64,000 nucleotides of DNA from Cohnella pontilimi (GCF_005049045.1 NZ_SUPK01000002.1:248001-312000), one strand, 5' to 3'; positions 39,457 to 50,148 are shown, numbered from the stretch's first letter. Program-made: numbers and translations. The notes: generated by a model not told the origin, from the letters alone.

Positions 39457-42345
39457 TTATCGCTCCTCTCCCAGCTTCACGGCCTGATGCACGCGGAGTC
39501 TGCGAATATGGCCGACCAGCAGGCCGGCGCCGATCGCCATCATCACGCCGACTACGCTGTATAGACGAATCGTATCGATCGCCGAGAATACCACGTGGAA
39601 CGGCGGAACCTGCCGGCTCGTATTGTCGGTGGTCTGGAGGAACGGCAAAAATAACAAGCTGGTGATTTTCCCGATCATGATACCGAGCGCAATCGAGAGT
39701 CCCGCGGTAAATATTTGCTCGAGCAGCAGCATGCCGGTCAATTGCTTTCGGGAAAGCCCCATGGCCCGCAAGATCCCGATCTGCACGATCCGCCCGGACA
39801 AATTGAAAAACCAATACAACACGTAACCGGACAGAGAGACGATCACCGTCACGAGGAAACCGAGGCTCAGGATGCCGAATACGCCGCCCCGTGCCGGATG
39901 TTTGCTCTGCGTAATGAGCTCGCTTCTCATATCGGCGATTTCGGCGATTTCGACGCCCTTGCTCTGCAGCACCGGGATGATCGGCGCCGTCTTCGCCTCC
40001 GGCTCCATCTTGAGCCAAACGTCATAAGGAATGAGCGGCACTTGATCGTAAATGTAATCGAGATTGGCGATCAGGAACGGCGACTGGTCGGGATATTGGC
40101 TCGGCCAGTACGGCAATATGCCGATGATGACGAATTCGAGTGATTGGTCCTGAAGCGCAGCCTCGACTTTATCGCCCGGCTTCAAATCGAATTTTTTGGC
40201 GATATTGGAGGAGATCAAAGCGCCCTCCGGCACTTGTCCGAGCCACGCCAAATACTTGTACGGGCTCGCCGGATACATGTCTTTGCGAAGCCAGGCGACC
40301 CTGGCGAAATCCGCGTTGTCCATGCCCATCACAATGCCTTGCCCCGCCGTCTTGCCCGAAACGACCAAGCTCGTCTTCGCTTGGAGCACACGGGCCGCGT
40401 GTTTGACGCCCGGCAGCGTGCGGAACACCTCGAACGGCGGTTCGCTGTAATGCATCGTGCCGGTGGGCGGGCGGCTTTGCTGTCCTCCGCCTCCCGGATT
40501 CCCTCCACCGCCTCCGTTGCCGCTGCCGGAACCTCCGCTCCCGCCTCCGCCTCCGTTTTGCGGCTGCCCGGCCGATTTCACTTCCATTTGGCCTTCCCAC
40601 ACCGTCTTCACCACGACGTCGGAGCCGAATTTGTAGAGAATCCGTTCTTCCGAATTGAGGCCGATCGTTCGGGCAGCCGAGGAGTTGTATACTCCGAGGC
40701 CAAGCGTCAAGATGAGCAAAATCATGAGCGGATAGTACGAGTTGGCCGAACGGGACAACTGCGTGACGGTCAAGTAGACCGGAACGGGCAAAAACTTTTT
40801 CCCTATCGCGTTCACGAGCTTGAGCAGCAGCGGGAACAACCGGAGGAACACAAGTCCCGCCGCAAATATCGTCAGCGCCGGCACGAAGAACAGGAACGGC
40901 TGCACATTCAATTGATCCGTCGTCATGCCGGTTTTGAAGGACACCATTTGGCGTTCGTTGAACAAATACCAGCCGTAAGCTGCCACACCAAGGAGCGCCA
41001 CATCGAGGAACCATTTTTGCCAAAACGGGCTTTTCTCCGTCCGCGCCATTTTCCGCTTGTAATCGACGATGGATGTGCGGGTGAATACGAGCGCCGGGAT
41101 TACGGCAGCCAGAATGGCGACCACGACAGCCGCCAATCCCGCCAAGGCTCCGTCTGTCGAGAAGCCGACGGGAATCGCTTTGCGGTTGACGAATTCGAGA
41201 AAACCGTTGGCCGAGCCGATGCTCTTGGCCATAAACCATCCGAGGAACGGCCCGGTCAAAAGGGCTGCACCGCCGAGCAGAACGCCTTCGAGCAGGAACA
41301 GCACGAATATTTGCCGGGTGCTCGCCCCTCTGCTCCGCAGCACCGCGATGTCCGAGCGCTGCTTCTCCAGCGCTTGCCGGGAGTTCATCATAATAAAGTA
41401 AAACACCATCGCGATCATCGGCGCCGCCAGAGTGAACAGCAAAGTCTGCAATTGGAGGCTGCTCCTCCGGAACTCCGAAAGCATATCGGCGAACGAGATT
41501 TCCAACCGCGTATCGTTCAGCCGCTTATAGACTTCGATGTCGATTCGGCTGAGCACGCCAGCCAGCGGCGAAAGCTGGCTCGTCTTGATTTCTCTCAGGT
41601 CATACGCCGTGTACCAGTCGGCCCTGAGCAGCGGAATTTTGCGTTTCACTCCGAGGTCGTCGACCAGCACGGAATCCGCGATAAACAGCGTGTTCATGAG
41701 CGGGTCCAAGCCTTGGTACCAATAGGGGCTTGCCGGGTTTTTCGGCTTGAACGATCCGACGATCTGCACCCGAAGCGTTTCGTTCGAACCGCCGAACAGC
41801 GGGTACAGCAGCACGTCTCCGACGTGCAAATCGTTGCGGAACATCGCTTCTTCCATCATGACGGCTTTCAGCGTACCGTCCGGTTCCGCTTGATCCGGAT
41901 ACCACACGCCGCCCGCCTGTTCCGCCTGTTCCTTCAAACCGCTGAAGGCGGCCAATTGCATTTTGCGGGTGCGGCTGGCGTCGACCTTCGCCGGATCCTC
42001 CGGCATCACTTCCGTCATACGAATCGTCAGGCTTCGCTGGGCGGCTTCGGCCGGGAACCTCACGTTACGGGGAACATCCGTCTGAATGTATTGATCCACG
42101 TCTCGAAAACCGTTCCAATCCGTCTTCCCGCTTGCGGACTGATAGCGGATAAGCATCGCGCCGGCCGGCAAGCCTTGACTGTTGTCTTGCAGAGATTTGG
42201 CGACTACCCGCTTAAGCGCGCCGTCGGCGTAAATCGGTATGCTCGTGGTGAACGCGACCGCCACAAGCAGTCCCGCCAGCGTGCTGAGCGTCAGCCAGCG
42301 GGTATTCCACATTTTGCGGAAAAGAAACCGGATCAGCGCATTCAT
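39457..42345 (-). CDS. Large FtsX-like ABC permease (MacB superfamily)
   Basis: 962 residues. An N-terminal span (LSTLAGLLVAVAFTTSIPIY) precedes a MacB-like extracytoplasmic domain (about 45-300); a first FtsX core begins SLQLQTLLFTLAAPMIAMVF with following helices to about 460; a second extracytoplasmic domain (about 560-760) and a second FtsX core (FGILSLGFLVTVIVSLSGYV to the end) follow. Between about 590 and 640 lies a Gly/Ser/Asn-rich linker. Duplicate FtsX architecture of this size occurs in Bacillales lipoprotein or antimicrobial-related exporters. Works with the ATPases and fusion protein of the operon by mechanotransmission rather than channel transport, if like MacB. Confidence 0.85.
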   Translation of the reverse strand: MNALIRFLFRKMWNTRWLTLSTLAGLLVAVAFTTSIPIYADGALKRVVAKSLQDNSQGLPAGAMLIRYQSASGKTDWNGFRDVDQYIQTDVPRNVRFPAEAAQRSLTIRMTEVMPEDPAKVDASRTRKMQLAAFSGLKEQAEQAGGVWYPDQAEPDGTLKAVMMEEAMFRNDLHVGDVLLYPLFGGSNETLRVQIVGSFKPKNPASPYWYQGLDPLMNTLFIADSVLVDDLGVKRKIPLLRADWYTAYDLREIKTSQLSPLAGVLSRIDIEVYKRLNDTRLEISFADMLSEFRRSSLQLQTLLFTLAAPMIAMVFYFIMMNSRQALEKQRSDIAVLRSRGASTRQIFVLFLLEGVLLGGAALLTGPFLGWFMAKSIGSANGFLEFVNRKAIPVGFSTDGALAGLAAVVVAILAAVIPALVFTRTSIVDYKRKMARTEKSPFWQKWFLDVALLGVAAYGWYLFNERQMVSFKTGMTTDQLNVQPFLFFVPALTIFAAGLVFLRLFPLLLKLVNAIGKKFLPVPVYLTVTQLSRSANSYYPLMILLILTLGLGVYNSSAARTIGLNSEERILYKFGSDVVVKTVWEGQMEVKSAGQPQNGGGGGSGGSGSGNGGGGGNPGGGGQQSRPPTGTMHYSEPPFEVFRTLPGVKHAARVLQAKTSLVVSGKTAGQGIVMGMDNADFARVAWLRKDMYPASPYKYLAWLGQVPEGALISSNIAKKFDLKPGDKVEAALQDQSLEFVIIGILPYWPSQYPDQSPFLIANLDYIYDQVPLIPYDVWLKMEPEAKTAPIIPVLQSKGVEIAEIADMRSELITQSKHPARGGVFGILSLGFLVTVIVSLSGYVLYWFFNLSGRIVQIGILRAMGLSRKQLTGMLLLEQIFTAGLSIALGIMIGKITSLLFLPFLQTTDNTSRQVPPFHVVFSAIDTIRLYSVVGVMMAIGAGLLVGHIRRLRVHQAVKLGEER

Positions 42346-42348
42346 TGT

Positions 42349-43392
42349 TTACCGACCTACCACTTTCTGCCCCGGCGTCAATCCCTGCAAAATTTCCGCT
42401 TCCGTCGGCGTCTGCTGTCCCACTTCGACGTCCACTTCCCGTTTGCTGCCGTCCGCTTCTATGACCTGCACGTAGGTGCGGCCGCTAATGGAACGAAGCG
42501 CGGCCAACGGAATGACGACGGCGTTATTTTTGCGGCTCAAGATGACGGACGCGGTCAAGTTCGTCCCGCGTTCCACCGTTTTCGGCAAATTCGGCACCTC
42601 CACCATCATGTACTGCTCAACACGAGGTCCGGGGTTGCCTCCGGGCACGCCGCCTCCGTTGCCGTTGCCGTTATCCGCTTCCGGTAACGGAAGCTGCTTC
42701 ACTTTCCCTTTAAGCGGGTCCAAACCGTTAATCGATACTTCGACCTCCATGCCGGGCGTCACTTTCTCCAGATCTTCCTTGGATAAGCTCGCGCCTACGG
42801 CCAACCGGCTCGGATCAGCCAACACGCAGATCGGATCATACGCCTTGATCTGCGCGCCTTCCTGCACCGATACGGAAACGACGGTTCCGCTAAAAGGAGC
42901 GGTAAGCGTAGCCTTGGCGATATCCGCTTGCATGTCGCTGAGCTTCTGACGCTGCTCTTCGAAGCCCAGCATCTGGGTTTCGAAATCGATCGGATCCATT
43001 TCATCTTTTTTTCGCAGCAGATCTTTGATTTGCAGCTCCTGCTTTTTCATCGACAGCTGTTCCGAGCGCAGCATTTTTTGCATATCTTCCACGTCCAGCT
43101 CGGCAATCGGCTGCCCGGCTTTCACTTTATCGCCGGCATGTATGTATATTTTTTTCAGTCTTTTTCCGTCGAGCGTGAAATACAGCGTTTTTTCCTGCAG
43201 GGACAATATTTTACCGGACCCTGACACTTTGGTTTCCAGCGTCTTGGTCGTCACTTCATATTCCGGCTTCTTCGAAATTTGTGGAAGCTGGATCGCCGAC
43301 AAGTCCTCCTCTGCCGGTTCGTTCGGCAGAAGCGAGCAGCCGGATAACGCGAGCGACAGCGCGACCGCCGCCAGCACGCCCTTCGTTCTCAC
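42349..43392 (-). CDS. Membrane-fusion (HlyD/MacA-like) lipoprotein
   Basis: 347 residues from GTG 43392. Lipobox LALSGCSLLP at about 15-24, then a beta-barrel/lipoyl hybrid: KILSLQEKTLYFTLDGKRLK, AGDKVKAGQPIAELDVEDMQ (lipoyl half), a helical hairpin MLRSEQLSMKKQELQIKDLL to about 150, second lipoyl half TAPFSGTVVSVSVQEGAQIK, and C-terminal VVIPLAALRSISGRTYVQVI. An NGNGNGGG-type Gly/Asn-rich stretch interrupts the barrel. The frame extends 23 codons to an ATG at 43461 inside the upstream gene; the GTG is favoured because it yields a normal lipoprotein signal, though its ribosome spacing is tight. Confidence 0.84.
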   Translation of the reverse strand: MRTKGVLAAVALSLALSGCSLLPNEPAEEDLSAIQLPQISKKPEYEVTTKTLETKVSGSGKILSLQEKTLYFTLDGKRLKKIYIHAGDKVKAGQPIAELDVEDMQKMLRSEQLSMKKQELQIKDLLRKKDEMDPIDFETQMLGFEEQRQKLSDMQADIAKATLTAPFSGTVVSVSVQEGAQIKAYDPICVLADPSRLAVGASLSKEDLEKVTPGMEVEVSINGLDPLKGKVKQLPLPEADNGNGNGGGVPGGNPGPRVEQYMMVEVPNLPKTVERGTNLTASVILSRKNNAVVIPLAALRSISGRTYVQVIEADGSKREVDVEVGQQTPTEAEILQGLTPGQKVVGR

Positions 43393-43417
43393 GCCCTCCC
43401 GGCGTTTGCCTTCCGGC

Positions 43418-44245
43418 TTATCGGTTTGCGACGAATACGCCGTCCACCATTTCGTACACATGGTCTGCTACCTCCAGAATTGTGGGATCGTGTGTGGTCA
43501 TGCAGATCGTGACGTTCTCCCGGGCCACGATTTCCCGGAATACCGCCATGACCTGCGCCGCCATCTGGCTGTCCAATTCCGCCGTCGGCTCGTCCGCGAG
43601 CAGCAGACTCGGGCGGTGTGCGATCGCCTTGGCGATGGCTACCCGCTGCTGCTCACCGCCGGACAGCTCGAAAGGCCGGTGGTGCATCCGCTTGCCGAGG
43701 CCGACAAGCTCAAGGCACGAGGTGACGCGGGCTTTCCATTCGCTGCGGGGCAGGCCGGCCATGCGGAGCGACAGTTCGACATTCTCGTAAGCGGACAGAA
43801 GAGGCATGAGGGCAAAAGCTTGAAAAATAAAGCCGATATCTCGTCTCCGCACTTCGGTGCGGCGGTCGTCATTCCAATCGTGAAACGGACGGCCCCGAAA
43901 ATGGATCGTGCCTTTCGTCGGCGTATCCAGACCGCCCATCAAGTTCATCAGCGTCGTTTTGCCCGAACCGGAGCGTCCTCTGAGCATGATCAGCTGCCGA
44001 GGATACAGATCCAGATCGATTCCTTTCAGCACGCGGAGCTTCGCGGCCCCTACATCGAAGGAACGCTCGACGCCGCGCACGGAAAGCAGCGGCTCGGCCG
44101 GCTCTTGATCGAACACCGGCTGTGCCGGCGATCCGGCATGCTCTTCCGCAGACTCCGCAGAAGGCTCTTCATCCTGCCACAGCTCTTGCGGCTGCTCAGC
44201 CTTCGGCACTGCGGGCGCCTTCTTGCGGCGCAACCAAGCAGGCAT
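43418..44245 (-). CDS. Second LolD/MacB-type ABC ATPase with acidic N-terminal extension
   Basis: 275 residues from the ATG at 44245 (GGGAGGAAATC upstream). About 53 residues of Glu/Pro/Ala-rich extension (KAEQPQELWQDEEPSAESAE) precede the ABC domain: Walker A GRSGSGKTTLMNLM, FIFQAFALMPLLSAYENVEL, signature ELSGGEQQRVAIAKAI, Walker B LLLADEPTAELD and H-loop CMTTHDPTI. It is the first gene of the operon whose other ATPase is encoded by the fourth gene; two different ATPases with one permease would allow a heterodimeric motor. The extension may serve for docking (inference). Confidence 0.88.
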   Translation of the reverse strand: MPAWLRRKKAPAVPKAEQPQELWQDEEPSAESAEEHAGSPAQPVFDQEPAEPLLSVRGVERSFDVGAAKLRVLKGIDLDLYPRQLIMLRGRSGSGKTTLMNLMGGLDTPTKGTIHFRGRPFHDWNDDRRTEVRRRDIGFIFQAFALMPLLSAYENVELSLRMAGLPRSEWKARVTSCLELVGLGKRMHHRPFELSGGEQQRVAIAKAIAHRPSLLLADEPTAELDSQMAAQVMAVFREIVARENVTICMTTHDPTILEVADHVYEMVDGVFVANR

Positions 44246-44375
44246 CTGATTTCCTCCCTTTCCTTCGTCTTCCAACTTAATAACGACGCGGCTCTCGAAA
44301 AAGTTACGGAATAGATGAGAACTTTATCATTTTTTTAGAATTGGGCGGAAACCAGGCGGAACGCTTCATTCCCTC

Positions 44376-44405
44376 TTTATAAGAAGCTCGTTTTTTGTGT
44401 ATGAT
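44376..44405 (+). promoter_or_regulatory. Weak promoter candidate for glnS
   Basis: TTTATA (44376-44381), 18-base spacer, TATGAT (44400-44405). No T-box or other riboswitch-like element is visible in the remaining 58-base leader. Confidence 0.35.
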
Positions 44406-44462
44406 GGTGAGATAGAATGTTTCAGGTGAAACTCCAAATTTACTCGAGGCAGGTTGATCGGT

Positions 44463-46100
<1,638 letters not shown>

Positions 46101-46117
46101 AAAGCTGATACCTGTGC

Positions 46118-46150
46118 GCTCCTGATCCGCAGCCTCGCGGCTTCAGGAGC
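46118..46150 (+). terminator. Hairpin after glnS, weak terminator
   Basis: GCTCCTGA (46118-46125) pairs with TCAGGAGC (46143-46150) plus inner CCGC/GCGG; only a poor T-tract follows, so readthrough into the NagZ-like gene is possible. Confidence 0.5.
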
Positions 46151-46185
46151 CTGTAATTTAGATGGTTATAAGGAGTTTACACGAC

Positions 46186-47448
46186 ATGGAACGAAATGCA
46201 TGGAAATATATCGTGCTGCTGTCGCTTCTTTTAACGGCAGGATGCAGCTGGTTTCCCGGCGCCGGGAACAATCCGGACGCCGTTTCCTCCACCACGCCAC
46301 CCCCCTTGCCATCTCCTTCTCCTTCTCCTTCTCCTTCTCCTCAAAACGACATCTCCAAGCAGATTCGCTCCATGTCACTCGAAGAGAAAGTCGGCCAAAT
46401 GATGCTGGCAGGCGTAAAGGGAACCGTCTTGGACGAATCAGCGAAGACGATGATTCGAAACGATCATGTCGGCGGCATTATTTTGTTTAAAGAGAATGTC
46501 TCCGGTTTGCGTGCCTCTACCGCATTGATTAACGGGCTGAAAAAGGCGAATGCGGGCAATCCTGTCCCCTTGTTTATGAGCGTCGACCAGGAAGGAGGCC
46601 GGGTAACGCGGCTGCCGAATGATTTCTTGCCCATGCCGGCCAATGCCGTTGTCGGACGGACGAAAGACACAGGATTGGCCGAACAGATGGGCGCTCTTAT
46701 CGCGAAACAATTGAAACTGCTCGGATTTAACGTAGATTTCGCACCTGTGCTTGATGTCAACAGCAACCCCAACAATCCCGTGATCGGTGATCGGGCTTTC
46801 GGCTCCACAGCGACGCTCGTGAAAAATATGGGTTTGGCGGAGATATCGGGCCTCCGCTCCGGAGGCATCATTCCCGTCGTCAAGCATTTCCCCGGTCACG
46901 GCGATACATCCGTGGACTCCCATCTGGAACTGCCTGTCGTCCGCAAAACCGCCGCACAGCTCGAACAGATGGAGTGGGTGCCTTTTAAGGCAGCTATCGA
47001 CGCCCATATCGAAGCCGTCATGGTTGCGCACATCCTCTTCCCTCTGATTGATCCGGACGCCCCCGCATCATTTTCCAAAGTCATCATCGGAGAGCAGTTG
47101 CGGGGCAAACTTGGATTTCATGGTGTCGTCATCACCGACGACTTTACGATGGGAGCCATTGCCGATAACTACGGCATTGCGGATGCCGCGGTGCGATCCG
47201 TCCAGGCTGGAACCGACATCATACTCGTCGCGCACGGATACGACAACGCGCATGAGGTGTACGAGGCTTTGCTGCAAAGCGTTCGCAGCGGACGCATTTC
47301 GGAATCCCGAATCGACGAAAGTGTCGCCCGGATCCTCCAGCTCAAACAGAAATATCGTTTGTCTGACAAAATCTCACCCATTCCAACGCCTTCGGACTTG
47401 CCGAATGATGAAATACGCCGCTGGCTGCAATCGGTGAAGGGCCGTTAA
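46186..47448 (+). CDS. nagZ: NagZ-like beta-N-acetylhexosaminidase lipoprotein (GH3)
   Basis: 420 residues from ATG 46186 (AAGGAG upstream). Lipobox LLTAGCSW near 18-25, then a Pro/Ser linker containing five SP dipeptides, and a GH3 catalytic domain: LEEKVGQMMLAGVKGTVLD, FMSVDQEGGRVTRLPNDF, VKHFPGHGDTSVDSHLELPV (the His-Asp general acid/base dyad loop unique to NagZ) and VVITDDFTMGAIADNYG (nucleophile Asp). Removes terminal GlcNAc from cell-wall fragments; Bacillales NagZ is secreted and acts with AmiE in muropeptide recovery. No amiE or murQ is nearby. Confidence 0.92.
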   Translation: MERNAWKYIVLLSLLLTAGCSWFPGAGNNPDAVSSTTPPPLPSPSPSPSPSPQNDISKQIRSMSLEEKVGQMMLAGVKGTVLDESAKTMIRNDHVGGIILFKENVSGLRASTALINGLKKANAGNPVPLFMSVDQEGGRVTRLPNDFLPMPANAVVGRTKDTGLAEQMGALIAKQLKLLGFNVDFAPVLDVNSNPNNPVIGDRAFGSTATLVKNMGLAEISGLRSGGIIPVVKHFPGHGDTSVDSHLELPVVRKTAAQLEQMEWVPFKAAIDAHIEAVMVAHILFPLIDPDAPASFSKVIIGEQLRGKLGFHGVVITDDFTMGAIADNYGIADAAVRSVQAGTDIILVAHGYDNAHEVYEALLQSVRSGRISESRIDESVARILQLKQKYRLSDKISPIPTPSDLPNDEIRRWLQSVKGR

Positions 47449-48248
47449 CTCCTCATCGCGAGAGCGTTGCCGGAGGAATACCTTCGGAGCCCGGCTTTAA
47501 ACAACAGCGCTCCGCCCACCCCCAGCAGCAAAGTGACTCCGATCGACCAGCCCGCGAAAACCGGGTCGAAGCTGCGCAGCAGTCCGATCGGCATGTAGCT
47601 GATGAAGCCGGCCGGTACGATCGTGAACAGCGCAATTCGTGTCAATCCCTTGAAAATATCGGACGGGTACGTCGACAGCGCCAGGAAAGAGTTGAACACT
47701 TGGCCGGCGATGCCTTCCGAATTGCCGACATAGAAAGCGAAACATCCGGCGATCACCATGACCGAGATATAGAGGCATCCTGATATCAAGAGCCCCGCAG
47801 CAAACGCCAGAGCACCGGTGAAGGTGTGGTTTCCGACCATGGCATAGATCACGATCCCGAACACAAAATCTCCCGCGGCGGTCACCGACATCCGGCTCGC
47901 CAGCACGTTCAGCAGCACGGGTTTAGGCTGCGACATATAAACGTCCAGTTGGCCGGATGAGACGATCGCGGCGATACGAGGGAAATTGCCGAACAATACG
48001 CACGCCCACCCGAAGCCTCCCGAACCGACCGCCCATAACATCATCACATCTTCCAGACGCCAGCCGTGAATGACCGGAAAACGATGAAAAAACAAGCTCC
48101 AGAAAAACAGCCACATCAAGTTGTTGATGAACATCATGCCCGCCAAAAGAAAAAAGCTGGTCCGGTATTCCAGCGCCGACGCCAGGTTCACCTTCCAACA
48201 GGTCAGCAGAAAACGAATGACCGATCCGAATTTACCCGCCATTGACAT
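47445..48248 (-). CDS. ABC-2 type permease of riboswitch-controlled exporter
   Basis: 267 residues, about six spans, of the ABC2_membrane_6/DUF990 family: VIRFLLTCWKVNLASALEYR at the start, WRLEDVMMLWAVGSGGFGWA, and SSGQLDVYMSQPKPVLLNVL, the conserved membrane-loop block. Partner of the next permease as a heterodimer. The start lies 17 bases inside the upstream gene, and its stop overlaps by four bases the stop of the converging nagZ gene. Last gene of the exporter operon. Confidence 0.86.
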   Translation of the reverse strand: MSMAGKFGSVIRFLLTCWKVNLASALEYRTSFFLLAGMMFINNLMWLFFWSLFFHRFPVIHGWRLEDVMMLWAVGSGGFGWACVLFGNFPRIAAIVSSGQLDVYMSQPKPVLLNVLASRMSVTAAGDFVFGIVIYAMVGNHTFTGALAFAAGLLISGCLYISVMVIAGCFAFYVGNSEGIAGQVFNSFLALSTYPSDIFKGLTRIALFTIVPAGFISYMPIGLLRSFDPVFAGWSIGVTLLLGVGGALLFKAGLRRYSSGNALAMRS

Positions 48249-49050
48249 GGAGCTTTTTCACCCCTCTCCGATATACCTCGGTAACCAGCACACCCAACAA
48301 AGCCGTCCAAGCCAGTTGAACGCCGAGCTGCGCCGCAAGATTCGCGCCTTCGGAATTCACCGCCGTGCGGGCGGGAAAATAAAGAACGGCCTGAAAAGGA
48401 AGCCAGGCGCATACGCGCTGGAGCCATTCCGGCATGAGGTCGATCGGCAGCAGCATGCCCCCCACCGTGAATTGCAGCTTCTGCAGCACGAAATCCAACC
48501 CGCGTACTTCTTCCACCCAGAAGGCGCACAACGCCACGACGGCTTTCAGCAAAAAATCGACGGTCAGCGCCCCAATGCTCAGCACCGCCAAACCGAGCCA
48601 GCCGAACCCGAACGAAGGCGCACCGACGAAAGGCCAAGCGATTGCACTGCCCACGCCCAAATGAATGACGAAACGAAAGAGGGCTTCCGACAAGTACGAC
48701 GCATAGTGGTAAGCCAAATAAGAGAACGGCCGGGTGAGCCGCACGGCGATATCCCCGTTTTTCACTTCCTCCTCGATCCTTGCGCACAGCGGCGGACCGG
48801 CCATCGTCAGCGCTTCGGTGAACACGAGGTACCATACGATTTGTTTGAGCGTGAACCCGCCGACAACCTCTGAACCTTCCCCGTCGTACGCCGTGCTCCA
48901 CAATTGAACGAATACGAACAAAATCAGCAATAAAAACAGGGAGCGGAAAACAAAGTCCGCTTTATACGCCAATTGCTGCCTCAGCGTAATTTGCGCGACT
49001 GCGCCGGTTTTCCGCACCGCCGCCTTCCATCGGAATGCCGTACCGTTCAT
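48232..49050 (-). CDS. ABC-2 type permease (DUF990-like) of riboswitch-controlled exporter
   Basis: 272 residues from ATG 49050, directly after GGAGGTGAC; the open frame upstream overlaps the ATPase gene and is not used. QLAYKADFVFRSLFLLLILF, VEEVRGLDFVLQKLQFTVGG and the block VKNGDIAVRLTRPFSYLAYH, equivalent to SGQLDVYMSQP in the partner, identify the same family. Six membrane spans. Start overlaps the ATPase stop by four bases. Confidence 0.86.
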   Translation of the reverse strand: MNGTAFRWKAAVRKTGAVAQITLRQQLAYKADFVFRSLFLLLILFVFVQLWSTAYDGEGSEVVGGFTLKQIVWYLVFTEALTMAGPPLCARIEEEVKNGDIAVRLTRPFSYLAYHYASYLSEALFRFVIHLGVGSAIAWPFVGAPSFGFGWLGLAVLSIGALTVDFLLKAVVALCAFWVEEVRGLDFVLQKLQFTVGGMLLPIDLMPEWLQRVCAWLPFQAVLYFPARTAVNSEGANLAAQLGVQLAWTALLGVLVTEVYRRGVKKLHVNGG

Positions 49051-50054
49051 GTCGTCACCTCCTCCGGTTTCCGCATCCTGTAAAGGTGCTGAATAATTTC
49101 CTCCAGCGGCGGGTCTTCCACCGAAACGTCCTCGATGCGGATCCGGCCGATTAGCAGCCTTAATACCTGTTCGATGCCCGTTCGTTTCAAATCGACCGAT
49201 ACCCGGTAACGGCGTCCGTTCTTTTCCGTGACCTCGGCGCCTTCCGCACCCCGCAGCTCCAGCGGATCGGCGCCTTCCGGCAGCGTCAGCCAAATCGTTT
49301 TGCGATTCAGCACTTCCCGCTTCAGCTTCTCGACCGGTTCATCGAGGAGAATGCCGCCGTGGTGGATAACGACCGCTCTGGAGCAAAGCTGCTCCACATC
49401 TCCCGCATCGTGCGAAGTGAGAAAAACCGTCGTCCCTTCCGTGCGGTTGCGTTCGCGGATCAGCTCCCGGATTCTCTGTTTCACGACCGCATCCAAGCCG
49501 ATGGTCGGTTCGTCGAGAAACAACAGCCGCGGCCTGTGCAGCATGGACGCCGCGATCTCGCAGCGCATCCTCTCGCCAAGAGACAGCTTGCGTACCGGCG
49601 TGTTCATGTACGGCCCGATTTCAAATCGATCCACCAGATCCCGCTTGCGGGTCAGGTAATCACCGCGGGTTAATTCGTAGATCCGGCTGATCAAATCGAA
49701 CGTGTCCACAGGCGGCAAATGATACCACAGCTGCGACTTCTGGCCGAACACGGTGCCGATGCGGTAAGCCAGGGCATTCCTTTCCTTCCAGGGAACGAAC
49801 CCGAGCACCTTGGCTTCCCCCGCGGTCGGATGCATAATGCCGGTGAGCATTTTGATGGTCGTTGATTTTCCGGCTCCGTTGGGACCGAGGAACGCAACCG
49901 TTTCGCCGGCTTCCACCGTCAGATCGATGCGCTTCACTGCTTCTTTCGTTTCCCATTCCGGCCTCATCAGCGCCCGGAAACTGCCGGCGAGACCGGCCTG
50001 CTTGCGTTTGACCTTGAACGTCTTGGACAATGCTCTCGTATGCAGCGCGATCAT
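49047..50054 (-). CDS. ABC-2 exporter ATPase under ykkC-class riboswitch
   Basis: 335 residues. Walker A FLGPNGAGKSTTIKMLTGIM, Q-loop TVFGQKSQLWYHLPPVDTF (typical of the NatA/DUF990-linked ATPases), signature KLSLGERMRCEIAASML, Walker B LLFLDEPTIGLDAVVKQRIR and a C-terminal domain of about 100 residues. The signature LSLGERM instead of LSGGQ is the hallmark of this exporter subgroup. ATG 50054 follows GGGAGGAGA; a further ATG 15 bases upstream overlaps that site. First gene of the unit whose leader carries the riboswitch. Confidence 0.9.
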   Translation of the reverse strand: MIALHTRALSKTFKVKRKQAGLAGSFRALMRPEWETKEAVKRIDLTVEAGETVAFLGPNGAGKSTTIKMLTGIMHPTAGEAKVLGFVPWKERNALAYRIGTVFGQKSQLWYHLPPVDTFDLISRIYELTRGDYLTRKRDLVDRFEIGPYMNTPVRKLSLGERMRCEIAASMLHRPRLLFLDEPTIGLDAVVKQRIRELIRERNRTEGTTVFLTSHDAGDVEQLCSRAVVIHHGGILLDEPVEKLKREVLNRKTIWLTLPEGADPLELRGAEGAEVTEKNGRRYRVSVDLKRTGIEQVLRLLIGRIRIEDVSVEDPPLEEIIQHLYRMRKPEEVTT

Positions 50055-50092
50055 CCGATCTCCTCCCATGTGATCTGCGGTGCGCTAAAGCA

Positions 50093-50148
50093 AAAAAGAC
50101 CTTCGCCAAGCACCGCCGTTGAATGGCGGAACTTGCCGAAGGTCTTTT
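50093..50148 (-). terminator. Riboswitch expression-platform terminator
   Basis: AAAGACCTTCG-type arms pair across 50095-50148 with an inner GCAAG/CTTGG and CCGCC/GGCGG stem, followed on the minus strand by TTTTTTG. Its 5' arm overlaps the 3' side of the aptamer P1 (AAAAGACCTTC), as expected for mutually exclusive folding. Confidence 0.85.

Noticed and set aside
40144..42687. 847-codon frame antisense to the FtsX permease
   Set aside because: Arg/His-rich composition and exact antisense position show a shadow of the real gene due to high GC third positions.
43393..43461. N-terminal extension of the fusion protein to the ATG at 43461
   Set aside because: The extension overlaps the ATPase coding sequence, and the apparent GGAGGT site is part of its conserved C-terminus; it would give an abnormally long lipoprotein signal. 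Not fully excluded.
44281..44462. T-box leader in front of glnS
   Set aside because: No GGGTGGNACCGCG-type T-box sequence or specifier stem is visible and no terminator precedes the gene.
47445..47448. Overlapping stop codons of nagZ and the ABC-2 permease
   Set aside because: A four-base convergent overlap is compact packing and needs no special explanation.
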